Position numbers and translations under genes: made by a program. A stretch of 64,000 bases of DNA from Streptomyces venezuelae (GTDB taxonomy: Bacteria; Actinomycetota; Actinomycetes; Streptomycetales; Streptomycetaceae). Below are positions 37,634 through 45,907 of the stretch, in pieces (within the stretch, counting starts at the first letter, position 1; every line of letters begins with the position of its first letter). The DNA is taken from positions 2,356,001 to 2,420,000 of the forward strand of contig NZ_CP029192.1 of assembly GCF_008642315.1 (NCBI RefSeq), written 5' to 3'. The notes beneath the pieces were generated by a model. It saw nothing but the letters and a program-made list of their open reading frames with translations. It had not been told where the DNA came from and searched no databases.

Positions 37634-38497
37634 ATGAAGGACGAGACTGTTATTGCTGTTCAGGGCGGTGGAACACCGAGCGCGGGGGGACACGGCTCGG
37701 GGGAAGGCGGCTCAGACGGACGCGGCGCGGACGGACGCCGCTCGGGCGGACGACGAGACTCGGACGGTCCGAAGCAAACCGATCCAGCCGATCGGACCGA
37801 AAAGGCCGGGACGGAAACCGTCCCGGCCGCTTCGTCACCCCCGGCCGACCTGGCGGACTTCGCGGACCAGGTGGCCCCGGCCACCCCGTCCACCCCGGCC
37901 GCCCCAGGCACCCGTCGCCCCGGCGGCCGAACGGCCCGAACCCGCGCAGCCGTCCGCGACGCCGTACTGAGCGGCCTGGCCGACCACGGGTATCCCGGAC
38001 TCACCGTCGAATACATCGCCGACCACTCGGGAGTCCACAAGACCACGCTGTACCGCCGCTGGGGCGGCCTCGAAGGCATGGTCGCCGACGCCCTGGAAAT
38101 GGCGGGCGAGGACACCTGGACTCCGCCGGACACCGGCAGTCTCGAGGGCGATCTGCGGGAACTCGCCCGCGAAGTGGTCGAATCCTTCTCCGACGACGCG
38201 GCCGCGGCGGCCCCCACCGCCTTCGTCGCGGCGGCCTTCCAGTCCGCCCGGGCGGCCGATGCCCTCCACGCCTTCTACGCCGAGCGCTTCGGACGCTGCG
38301 AGGCGGTCGTCGAACGTGCCGTGGAACGCGGCGAGGCATCCCCGGACACCGACGCGGCAGCGCTCGTCCGTGCCGTCTCCGCTCCGCTGCTGCTCCGCGT
38401 CTTCATCACGCGGGAACCGGTCGACGCGGCACTCGCGGATCAGGCGGCGGCAGCGGCCATCGCCGCGACTCGCGACGGGGCGTTCGCTCGGCGCTGA
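37634..38497 (+). CDS. TetR/AcrR-family regulator with long disordered N-terminus
   Basis: A 287-residue TetR-family protein. Residues 1-100 are Gly/Ser/Asp/Pro-rich and probably disordered; the helix-turn-helix follows (RAAVRDAVLSGLADHGY, LTVEYIADHSGVHKTTLYRRWGGLEGMVADAL, about 112-160), then a TetR_C-type ligand domain. ATG start with GAAGGGA upstream. It is divergent from the ABC-F gene, so control of that resistance-type gene is the simplest hypothesis. The 135-bp spacer contains related GCAACGC/GCAACCC words but no palindrome clear enough to call an operator. Confidence 0.85.
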   Translation: MKDETVIAVQGGGTPSAGGHGSGEGGSDGRGADGRRSGGRRDSDGPKQTDPADRTEKAGTETVPAASSPPADLADFADQVAPATPSTPAAPGTRRPGGRTARTRAAVRDAVLSGLADHGYPGLTVEYIADHSGVHKTTLYRRWGGLEGMVADALEMAGEDTWTPPDTGSLEGDLRELAREVVESFSDDAAAAAPTAFVAAAFQSARAADALHAFYAERFGRCEAVVERAVERGEASPDTDAAALVRAVSAPLLLRVFITREPVDAALADQAAAAAIAATRDGAFARR

Positions 38498-38535
38498 GGC
38501 CCCAGCGGGACTGCCCCACCCGGATCAGGAAGGGG

Positions 38536-39141
38536 TCAAACCGTCCAGGACGGTTCCAACTCCACGATGTCCCCTGCGAGCGCGGCGACGTCGGCATCCG
38601 TCTGCGCTCGCAGCGAGAGGCGCTCCACCCGCTCGGCGCGGTATTTGCCGTGCTCGGCCGCCGACAACCACATGGAAAGCACCAGGAATTCGTACCCGGG
38701 CGCCTCGCCGAAGAGACCGCGCACCATGCCGGGCGAGCCGGCCATAGCGGGGTTCCAGACCTTCTCCTGCATCAGCGCGAAATGCTCCACCCGCGCCTCA
38801 CGGACCCGGCAGTGCGCGACGCGCACCACATCCACGTCGGTGAAGCGCGGCTCGAACCCGGTCTTCACGTCGAAACGGTGGTCGAAGAGTTTGGCGCGGT
38901 GGTCCTTGTAGGTGCCGGACTGCCCGGCGGCCAGCCGATCGTGGGAGCGGGCCATGAACGAGTCGTAGAAGGCTCGGCTCTCCCAGAACGTGAAGACATG
39001 AGCGACACCCTGCCGCCCCCGACTCCACCCCCCACCCTGTCCCCGGAACCCCGGCTCCCCCAAGAGCCCCGCCCACTTCCGCTGTCCTCGTTCGAACCCC
39101 CGACGATCGACCACGGAGCAGCGAATCCACTTGACCAGCAC
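38536..39141 (-). CDS. DUF4937 / YdbC-family protein
   Basis: A 201-residue protein with the N-terminal LVKWIRCSVVDRRGFERGQ typical of DUF4937. Two dimeric alpha/beta-barrel-like halves are suggested: residues 1-75 (ending VFTFWESRAFYDSFM) and 95-190 (VRVAHCRVR ... FLVLSMWLSAAEHGKY), the second like antibiotic biosynthesis monooxygenase/heme-degrading domains. Function is unknown. It starts with GTG and no strong ribosome binding site, so a start slightly downstream is possible. 33 bp upstream of the arylamine N-acetyltransferase gene end. Confidence 0.8.
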   Translation of the reverse strand: MLVKWIRCSVVDRRGFERGQRKWAGLLGEPGFRGQGGGWSRGRQGVAHVFTFWESRAFYDSFMARSHDRLAAGQSGTYKDHRAKLFDHRFDVKTGFEPRFTDVDVVRVAHCRVREARVEHFALMQEKVWNPAMAGSPGMVRGLFGEAPGYEFLVLSMWLSAAEHGKYRAERVERLSLRAQTDADVAALAGDIVELEPSWTV

Positions 39142-39174
39142 CGCGCCATCGTACGGCGCGGAGCACGGCCCGGG

Positions 39175-40005
39175 TCACGCTCCGGCGTAGTGCACCCGGA
39201 TCAGCTCTGCCGAGTCCTCGGCATCGAGTTCAATACCGAACTCGCGGTCGAGAACGCTCATCAATTCGCCCACAGGAACGCTTCGTTCGACCGTCGTGCC
39301 GTCAGGGAGGATCTGCGTGAACAGATCGCCGACGAGCCTGCGACGCACCTCGGATCCGGCCCTCTGCAACACCGGGCGGCGAATGAACGACGACCTGGGG
39401 TGGGTCGAGGTGTAGTGGTTCATCACTACGTAGTCGACCGGGAGGCGCCGCTCCTGGGTGTACGCGTAGAGGTCGAACCAGCCCTCGCCAGGACGCCATG
39501 TCCGCAGCACCAGGACGCCTTCGTCCTCATCTTCCTGGTGGAGGCTGAAACGCCACTCCCCTTGTTCCATTTCCACACCCGCGGACAGGGGAATCGGTTC
39601 GAGCAGCCCATCTGCTCCGAACCCGGTGTCGCAGTGCCACGCCCGGCCGTCCACCTCCACCCTGAGGAGCATGTGGGTCACCGCGCGCGTGGAGCTCGCC
39701 CCGGCCCTGACGCGCGCTCCGAGCCCGGCGACATCGAAGCCGATGCGTTCCAGGGCGGCCGCGAAGAGCAGGTTCTGTTCGTAGCAGTAACCGCCCCGCC
39801 GCCGACGCAACAGCTTGTCCTGTAGAGCGGGTAGATCCAGCGGAACCGGTCGCCCGAGCATCATCTCGAGGTTCTCGAAGGGGATCGCCGCTACATGCTC
39901 CCGGTGGAGCGTGCGCAGAGTCTCCAGGTCCGGCTCCGTCTTGCCCGTGTGCCCGAGCCTCGCCAAGTAGGCATCGATGTCGAGTTCTTCCCCGTTCCAT
40001 GTCAT
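39175..40005 (-). CDS. nat: Arylamine N-acetyltransferase
   Basis: A 276-residue arylamine N-acetyltransferase. The catalytic triad is visible: Cys in RRGGYCYEQN (near 72), His in RAVTHMLLRVEV (near 112), Asp in HCDTGFG (near 127). It transfers acetyl from acetyl-CoA to arylamines or hydrazines; in actinomycetes related enzymes also form amides in antibiotic pathways, but nothing nearby suggests that here. The start is the ATG of MTWNGEELD; the very long upstream frame runs antisense through terD and was rejected. Confidence 0.93.
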   Translation of the reverse strand: MTWNGEELDIDAYLARLGHTGKTEPDLETLRTLHREHVAAIPFENLEMMLGRPVPLDLPALQDKLLRRRRGGYCYEQNLLFAAALERIGFDVAGLGARVRAGASSTRAVTHMLLRVEVDGRAWHCDTGFGADGLLEPIPLSAGVEMEQGEWRFSLHQEDEDEGVLVLRTWRPGEGWFDLYAYTQERRLPVDYVVMNHYTSTHPRSSFIRRPVLQRAGSEVRRRLVGDLFTQILPDGTTVERSVPVGELMSVLDREFGIELDAEDSAELIRVHYAGA

Positions 40006-40197
40006 AGGTCCATGATCTCCGGGGACGCAGACCGGACCAACCAGGTTTGGGCGCGCCTCGGCTGCCCAGTCTCTGACCTGGGGCACTACGACGTTGTCCG
40101 TCGCACGTCGTAGCGTGTGCGTTACGCCACGGCGTGCACGTGGTGGAACAGGCCTGGTGCAGTCTCGGCGGCCGGGGCACAAGGAGGGGGAAGTCCA

Positions 40198-40725
40198 GTG
40201 AACAGTGTCCACAAGGGCATCAAGAAGGTCGAAGTCGGTCTCAAGTGGGACCCGAGCCCGGCCGGAACACCACCCAACGACCTCGACATCATCGCGGCGA
40301 CGTACGCGGCCGACGCTCCGTACGGCGCTCCTGTGTACCTCGTGCACTTCGACAGCCGCTCCCCTGACGGCACGATCACCCTCAACCGCGACAGCAGGAC
40401 GGGGCAGGGTTTCGGTTTCGACGAGGTCATGACGTTGGAACTGGACCGGCTCGGGCCGACGTTCACCCGGGTCGTGGTGGGCGTGGCCATACAGCAGGAG
40501 GCGGGACAGAAGGTGTTCGGCGACATCTCGAACGCCGCCTTCCGTATCCGCGAGGGCCACAACAACCTCGCGGAGAGCGACCTTTCGGACGTCGCTGGAA
40601 GCACGGCCGCGACGATCGCCCAGTTCACGCGGGACGAGGCCGGAGCGTGGTCGTTCCGCGGTCTCGTCCGGGGCTTCGACGCCGACCCGACGACGTTCGC
40701 GTCCCTGATGGGCAACGAGCACTGA
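40198..40725 (+). CDS. TerD-family tellurium-resistance-like protein
   Basis: A 175-residue TerD-domain protein. Family features are KVEVGLKWDPSP at the start, NDLDIIAATY (calcium-binding acids), FGFDEVMTLELDRL, then VVVGVAIQQEAGQKVFGDISNAAFRI. TerD proteins bind calcium and act in stress and envelope processes in streptomycetes; exact role unknown. Start is GTG with AAGGAGGGGG 7 nt upstream, a very strong site. It faces nrdJ across a hairpin terminator. Confidence 0.88.
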   Translation: MNSVHKGIKKVEVGLKWDPSPAGTPPNDLDIIAATYAADAPYGAPVYLVHFDSRSPDGTITLNRDSRTGQGFGFDEVMTLELDRLGPTFTRVVVGVAIQQEAGQKVFGDISNAAFRIREGHNNLAESDLSDVAGSTAATIAQFTRDEAGAWSFRGLVRGFDADPTTFASLMGNEH

Positions 40726-40844
40726 CCGAGTGGAACCCCGCTGGTCGGGATCGACGGCCGGGACCACCCCCCTGACGCATCCACCAACGCGGAAGAGGGT
40801 GCCGACCAATGGTCGACACCCTCTCTCAGCTGCGGCTCAGCGCT

Positions 40845-40879
40845 GTCCGGCGCGGGACGCTCAGCGTCCCGCGCCGGAC
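40845..40879. terminator. Bidirectional terminator between terD-like gene and nrdJ
   Basis: A perfect 16-bp stem with a 3-nt loop (GTCCGGCGCGGGACGC, TCA, then its complement). The genes converge on it and its stop positions are on either side, so it likely serves both. Confidence 0.9.
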
Positions 40880-40894
40880 GTCATCCGCTGGCTG

Positions 40895-43792
40895 TCAGCT
40901 GCAGCCGCTGGTGGAGCCGCAGCCCTCGCAGATGTAGCAGGAACCGGCGCGCTGCATCTTCGTACCGCAGGAGAAGCAGAGCGGTGCGTCGGCCTGGATG
41001 CCCAGCTGCATCTCCACGAGCTCAGCGCTGGTGTGTGCCTGCTGCGGGACCTCCTTCGCCGCCTCGGCCTCCGCCTTCGGCGTGGAGACCGCCTTCAGGG
41101 ACTCGGGCTGCCGCGGGGCGGACTGGGCCAGACCCTCGACGTCCACCTCGTCCTCGGCGGGCTCGTACGACCCGGTCTCGAGGTGACGCTGACGCTCCTC
41201 GGCCGAGTGGATGCCGAGCGCGGAGCGCGTCTCGAAGGGCAGGAAGTCCAGCGCCAGGCGGCGGAAGATGTAGTCGACGATCGACTGCGCCATCCGCACG
41301 TCCGGGTCGTCCGTCATGCCGGCCGGCTCGAAGCGCATGTTCGTGAACTTGGAAACGTACGTCTCCAGGGGCACGCCGTACTGCAGACCGACGGAGACGG
41401 CGATGGAGAAGGCGTCCATCATGCCCGCGAGGGTCGAGCCCTGCTTGGACATCTTCAGGAAGACCTCGCCGAGACCGTCGTCCGGGTAGGAGTTCGCGGT
41501 CATGTAGCCCTCGGCGCCACCCACCGTGAAGGATGTGGTGATGCCGGGACGGCCCTTGGGGAGGCGCTTGCGGACCGGGCGGTACTCGACCACCTTCTCG
41601 ACCGCGGCACGGATCGTGTCCTCGGTCTTCTCGGTGATCTCGGCCTTCTCCTCCTCCTTCTTCTTGGCGGAGAGGGGCTGGCCGACCTTGCAGTTGTCGC
41701 GGTAGATGGCGAGCGCCTTGACGCCCATCTTCCAGGCCTCGAAGTAGACCTCTTCGACGTCCTCGACGGTGGCAGTCTCCGGGAGGTTGACCGTCTTGGA
41801 GAGGGCGCCCGAGATCCAGGGCTGGATCGCGGCCATCATGCGGACGTGGCCCATCGCGGAGATGGAACGCTCACCCATGGCGCAGTCGAAGACTTCGTAG
41901 TGCTCGGGCTTCAGGCCCGGGGCGTCGATCACGTTGCCGTTCTCGGCGATGTGGGCGACGACCGCCTCGATCTGCTCCTCCTGGTAACCCAGGCGACGCA
42001 GGGCCTGCGGCACGGTGCCGTTGACGATCTGCATCGAGCCGCCGCCGACGAGCTTCTTGAACTTCACCAGGGCGAGGTCGGGCTCCAGGCCCGTGGTGTC
42101 GCAGGACATCGCGAGACCGATGGTGCCGGTCGGGGCGATGACCGACGCCTGGGAGTTACGGAAACCGTTCTTCTCACCGAGACGGACGACGTCCTGCCAG
42201 GCCTCCGTGGCAGCGGCCCAGATCGGCGTGTCCAGGTCGTCCATGCGGACGGCCGCGGCGTTGGCGTCGGCGTGCTGCTTCATGACGCGCTTGTGCGGCG
42301 TGGCGTTCTTGGCGTAGCCGTCGTACGGACCGACGACCGCAGCCAGCTCGGCGGAGCGCTTGTACGAGGTGCCCGTCATCAGCGACGTGATGGCACCGGC
42401 GAGGGCGCGGCCGCCGTCGGAGTCGTAGGCGTGGCCGGTCGCCATGAGCAGGGCGCCCAGGTTGGCGTAGCCGATGCCCAGCTGACGGAAGGCGCGGGTG
42501 TTCTCGCCGATCTTCTGCGTCGGGAAGTCCGCGAAGCAGATCGAGATGTCCATCGCGGTGATGACCAGCTCGACGACCTTGGAGAAGCGCTCGGCGTCGA
42601 AGGACTGGTTGCCCTTGCCGTCGTCCTTCAGGAACTTCATCAGGTTCAGCGAGGCGAGGTTGCAGGACGTGTTGTCCAGGTGCATGTACTCGCTGCAGGG
42701 GTTCGAGCCGTTGATGCGGCCGGACTCCGGGCAGGTGTGCCAGGCATTGATCGTGTCGTCGTACTGGATGCCGGGGTCGGCACACGCCCAGGCGGCCTCG
42801 GCCATCTTGCGGAAGAGCGACTTGGCGTCGACCTCCTCGATGACGTCGCCCGTCATGCGGGAGGTGAGTCCGAACTTGCCGCCCTCCTCGACCGCCTTCA
42901 TGAACGTGTCGTTCACGCGGACCGAGTTGTTGGCGTTCTGGTACTGGACGGACGTGATGTCGTCGCCGCCCAGGTCCATGTCGAAGCCCGCGTCACGCAG
43001 GGCGCGGATCTTCTCCTCTTCCTTCACCTTGGTCTCGATGAAGCCCTCGATGTCGGGGTGGTCGACGTCGAGGATGACCATCTTGGCGGCGCGCCGGGTG
43101 GCACCACCGGACTTGATGGTTCCGGCGGAGGCGTCGGCACCGCGCATGAAGGAGACCGGACCCGAGGCGTTGCCTCCGGAGGACAGCAACTCCTTGGAGG
43201 AACGGATGCGGGACAGGTTCAGGCCGGCGCCGGAGCCGCCCTTGAAGATCATGCCCTCTTCCTTGTACCAGTCGAGGATCGACTCCATGGAGTCGTCGAC
43301 GGCCAGGATGAAGCAGGCGGACACCTGCTGGGGCTGGGGCGTTCCGACGTTGAACCAGACCGGAGAGTTGAAGCTGAAGATCTGGTGCAGGAGGGCGTAG
43401 GCCAGCTCGTGCTCGAAGATCTCCGCGTCGGCGGGCGAGGCGAAGTAGCTGTAGTCCTCACCAGCCTTGCGGTACGTCTTCACGATGCGGTCGATCAGCT
43501 GCTTGAGGCCGGTCTCGCGCTGCGGGGTGCCGACAGCCCCGCGGAAGTACTTGCTGGTGACGATGTTGACCGCGTTCACCGACCAGAAGTCGGGGAACTC
43601 GACGCCACGCTGCTCGAAATTGACCGAGCCGTCGCGCCAATTGGTCATGACGACGTCTCGGCGCTCCCAGGCCACCTCGTCGTACGGATGCACGCCGGGG
43701 GTCGTGTGGATGCGCTCGATACGCAGACCCTTGCTGGCCTTGGAACCCTTGGCGCGGGAACCTCGTGCCGGGCCGCTCGTCGTCTCGGTCAT
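40895..43792 (-). CDS. nrdJ: Vitamin B12-dependent ribonucleotide reductase, class II
   Basis: A 965-residue adenosylcobalamin-dependent ribonucleoside-diphosphate reductase. Active-site and family segments include FNSPVWFNVG near residue 140, GGSGAGLNLS, SSGGNASGPVSFMRGADA, GGATRRAAKMVILD, and NPCSEYMHLDNTSCNLASLNL near 360. The C-terminus carries the zinc/redox tail CFSCGTKM...CYICEGCG. It makes dNDPs with or without oxygen. It follows nrdR after 137 bp with a small hairpin at about 43865-43894 in the gap. The NrdR boxes upstream of nrdR should control both genes. Confidence 0.97.
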   Translation of the reverse strand: MTETTSGPARGSRAKGSKASKGLRIERIHTTPGVHPYDEVAWERRDVVMTNWRDGSVNFEQRGVEFPDFWSVNAVNIVTSKYFRGAVGTPQRETGLKQLIDRIVKTYRKAGEDYSYFASPADAEIFEHELAYALLHQIFSFNSPVWFNVGTPQPQQVSACFILAVDDSMESILDWYKEEGMIFKGGSGAGLNLSRIRSSKELLSSGGNASGPVSFMRGADASAGTIKSGGATRRAAKMVILDVDHPDIEGFIETKVKEEEKIRALRDAGFDMDLGGDDITSVQYQNANNSVRVNDTFMKAVEEGGKFGLTSRMTGDVIEEVDAKSLFRKMAEAAWACADPGIQYDDTINAWHTCPESGRINGSNPCSEYMHLDNTSCNLASLNLMKFLKDDGKGNQSFDAERFSKVVELVITAMDISICFADFPTQKIGENTRAFRQLGIGYANLGALLMATGHAYDSDGGRALAGAITSLMTGTSYKRSAELAAVVGPYDGYAKNATPHKRVMKQHADANAAAVRMDDLDTPIWAAATEAWQDVVRLGEKNGFRNSQASVIAPTGTIGLAMSCDTTGLEPDLALVKFKKLVGGGSMQIVNGTVPQALRRLGYQEEQIEAVVAHIAENGNVIDAPGLKPEHYEVFDCAMGERSISAMGHVRMMAAIQPWISGALSKTVNLPETATVEDVEEVYFEAWKMGVKALAIYRDNCKVGQPLSAKKKEEEKAEITEKTEDTIRAAVEKVVEYRPVRKRLPKGRPGITTSFTVGGAEGYMTANSYPDDGLGEVFLKMSKQGSTLAGMMDAFSIAVSVGLQYGVPLETYVSKFTNMRFEPAGMTDDPDVRMAQSIVDYIFRRLALDFLPFETRSALGIHSAEERQRHLETGSYEPAEDEVDVEGLAQSAPRQPESLKAVSTPKAEAEAAKEVPQQAHTSAELVEMQLGIQADAPLCFSCGTKMQRAGSCYICEGCGSTSGCS

Positions 43793-43864
43793 GCCGCCTC
43801 CCTATATCAGGCTAAAACGCCCTGAAGTGCCACGTTGTTCCCATGGCACGGATGTGTGTCTGGT

Positions 43865-43894
43865 GTCGAGGGCACCCCGGAGGGGGCCCTCGAC
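43865..43894 (-). other. Hairpin between nrdR and nrdJ
   Basis: GTCGAGGGC pairs with GCCCTCGAC around a 12-nt loop. It could be an attenuator, a processing site or a 5' stability element; its position inside the operon argues against a full terminator. Confidence 0.5.
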
Positions 43895-43929
43895 AGGTCT
43901 GGTTCGCCGCCGGCCCGTCGGCCAGCCGG

Positions 43930-44475
43930 TCAGTCGGCGGCGGTGGCGGGCACCGGGACTTCGACAGTCCCTCCAGGCCCGCAGTCGTTCACGACGCGCT
44001 CTCCGCCCGCGTCGCGCGGCTCGGCCTCGAGCCGCTGTTCCCTCAGTTCCCCGATGGCGGCCTCGAAGTCCTCGAGCGAGTCGAAGGCCCGGTACACGGA
44101 CGCGAAGCGCAGGTAGGCGACAAGGTCGAGCTCCTGCAACGGGCCGAGTATGGCAAGGCCCACGTCGTGAGTGGTGAGCTCGGCGCTTCCGGTTGCCCGC
44201 ACCGCTTCTTCGACCCGCTGGCCGAGCAGAGCGAGGGCGTCCTCGGTCACAGGCCGTCCCTGGCATGCCTTGCGGACGCCATTGATGACCTTGGTGCGAC
44301 TGAAGGGTTCCGTCACGCCGCTGCGCTTGACCACCATCAGTGAGCACGTCTCCACGGTCGTGAAACGACGGGAGCAGTCGGGGCACTGACGGCGCCGTCG
44401 GATCGACGTGCCGTCATCAGTGGTGCGGCTGTCGACTACGCGGCTGTCGGGGTGCCTGCAGAAGGGGCAGTGCAT
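43930..44475 (-). CDS. nrdR: Ribonucleotide reductase repressor NrdR
   Basis: A 181-residue NrdR. The zinc ribbon is complete (CPFCRHPD...[13 protein letters not shown]) and is followed by the ATP-cone (residues about 48-136, [24 protein letters not shown]). The last 30 residues are a variable tail. With dATP bound it represses RNR genes. Two 16-bp NrdR-box-like sites lie upstream, so autoregulation of nrdR and nrdJ is expected. Confidence 0.96.
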   Translation of the reverse strand: MHCPFCRHPDSRVVDSRTTDDGTSIRRRRQCPDCSRRFTTVETCSLMVVKRSGVTEPFSRTKVINGVRKACQGRPVTEDALALLGQRVEEAVRATGSAELTTHDVGLAILGPLQELDLVAYLRFASVYRAFDSLEDFEAAIGELREQRLEAEPRDAGGERVVNDCGPGGTVEVPVPATAAD

Positions 44476-44584
44476 GGAACTCCCAACCCTCCTTCACGGC
44501 ACGACTCATAAGCTTCAACGGGCCCTTGGGGCCCTCGAAGCAGCCCCAAGCATAGGCGATCCCGGAGCCCCTGAAAGACCAGGG

Positions 44585-44631
44585 ACCACAACTTCTGGGC
44601 TGCTGCCGCAATCCAACCACTAGATCTGGGG
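44585..44631 (-). promoter_or_regulatory. Pair of NrdR boxes
   Basis: ACCACAACTTCTGGGC (44585-44600) and ACCACTAGATCTGGGG (44616-44631) are identical at 12 of 16 positions and start 31 bp apart, three helical turns, the spacing expected for paired NrdR boxes. They lie 110-156 bp before the nrdR start in the promoter region. The rest of the spacer 44476-44970 holds the lexA control region. Confidence 0.72.
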
Positions 44632-44886
44632 TTTGGCCGCTTTTTCGACATCGCGCGTGTCGTGCCGCATCCCGTGACCCCGGACGCACCCGACGGCCAC
44701 ACGCGCCGCTCTGGACGGGGGCCGGTGCCGGATTGACGGGGTGCCGGGTGGCAGTATGGGAGCCCCACCAAGGGGCTCACTGTCCCGGCGGTGAAGCGTA
44801 CCGTAATGAACCGAATTGCCGTTCGGCCCGAGCGCTAGCCATACACCCAAACACATGATCACGGTAGGTAATCTCCGTTTTTTCAC

Positions 44887-44902
44887 TCGAACGTGTGTTT
44901 GG
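44887..44902 (+). promoter_or_regulatory. SOS (LexA) box upstream of lexA
   Basis: TCGAACGTGTGTTTGG fits the actinobacterial/Gram-positive SOS box TCGAAC-N4-GTTCGA, with GTTTGG as the second half. It lies 69 bp before the lexA start, supporting autoregulation. The right part, TGTGTTTGG, also has a perfect 9-bp inverted partner (CCAAACACA) at 44847-44855. Confidence 0.85.
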
Positions 44903-44970
44903 CGCAACCTTTCGAAAGCAACTACCGTTGGCTAGCTAGGGAGAGAACATCTCGAGAGGGGCCGACCGAC

Positions 44971-45756
44971 GTGACCACCACCGCAGACAGCGCCACCATC
45001 ACTGCCCAGGACCGCTCCCAGAGCCGACTCGAGCCGGTGCATGCCATGAATGACGCAGCCACGAACCAGGAGGGGCCCAAGCCCACTCGCTCCCTGCCGG
45101 GCCGACCTCCAGGCATCCGCGCGGACAGCTCGGGGCTCACCGACAGGCAACGCCGAGTGATCGAGGTCATCAGGGACTCCGTGCAGCGGCGTGGCTACCC
45201 GCCGTCCATGCGGGAGATCGGTCAGGCGGTCGGACTTTCCAGCACGTCCTCCGTCGCCCACCAGCTGATGGCTCTGGAGCGCAAGGGCTTCCTGCGCCGC
45301 GACCCGCACCGCCCGCGTGCGTACGAGGTGCGGGGCTCCGACCAGCCCAGCAGTCAGCCCACCGACACCACCGGCAAGCCTGCCGCGTCGTACGTCCCGC
45401 TGGTGGGCCGCATCGCCGCCGGTGGGCCGATCCTCGCCGAGGAATCGGTCGAGGACGTCTTCCCCCTCCCGCGCCAGCTGGTGGGTGACGGCGAGCTCTT
45501 CGTACTGAAGGTCGTCGGTGACTCGATGATCGAGGCCGCGATCTGTGACGGCGACTGGGTCACGGTGCGCCGCCAGCCCGTCGCGGAGAACGGCGACATC
45601 GTCGCCGCCATGCTGGACGGCGAAGCCACGGTCAAGCGGTTCAAGCGCGAGGACGGCCACGTCTGGCTGCTCCCGCACAACTCCGCGTACCAGCCGATCC
45701 CGGGCGACGAGGCGACGATCCTCGGCAAGGTCGTCGCGGTGCTCCGGCGGGTGTGA
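44971..45756 (+). CDS. lexA: SOS repressor LexA
   Basis: A 261-residue LexA. The winged helix-turn-helix begins after about 45 disordered residues ([53 protein letters not shown]). The self-cleavage Ala-Gly is in GRIAAGGPI (near 150), the nucleophile serine in GDSM (near 184) and the lysine in ATVKRF (near 221). The N-terminal extension is typical of streptomycete LexA. GTG start chosen because the extra upstream residues run into the SOS box. Confidence 0.95.
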   Translation: MTTTADSATITAQDRSQSRLEPVHAMNDAATNQEGPKPTRSLPGRPPGIRADSSGLTDRQRRVIEVIRDSVQRRGYPPSMREIGQAVGLSSTSSVAHQLMALERKGFLRRDPHRPRAYEVRGSDQPSSQPTDTTGKPAASYVPLVGRIAAGGPILAEESVEDVFPLPRQLVGDGELFVLKVVGDSMIEAAICDGDWVTVRRQPVAENGDIVAAMLDGEATVKRFKREDGHVWLLPHNSAYQPIPGDEATILGKVVAVLRRV

Positions 45757-45770
45757 CTCCGCCCCAGACC

Positions 45771-45805
45771 GGGCCCCGGAACCAACTGCGCCGGTTCCGG
45801 GGCCC
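45771..45805. terminator. Terminator between lexA and dinG
   Basis: A perfect 13-bp stem (GGGCCCCGGAACC and its complement, 9-nt loop) 15 bp after the lexA stop, between convergent genes. The rest of the 151-bp gap holds nothing else recognisable. Confidence 0.85.
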
Positions 45806-45907
45806 TGCTGCGTCTGCGACCGCCTGAGGTTCCTGAGGCGCAGGTTCCGCAGGGCGAAGCCGCCGGCCGAACCTCGTAGTAGAGCTCGGGCTCGATCCGG
45901 CGCGGGC

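Noticed and set aside
44476..44970. Cobalamin riboswitch in front of the B12-dependent reductase operon.
   Set aside because: No B12-box-like sequence or suitable secondary structure was seen; NrdR boxes explain the control region better.
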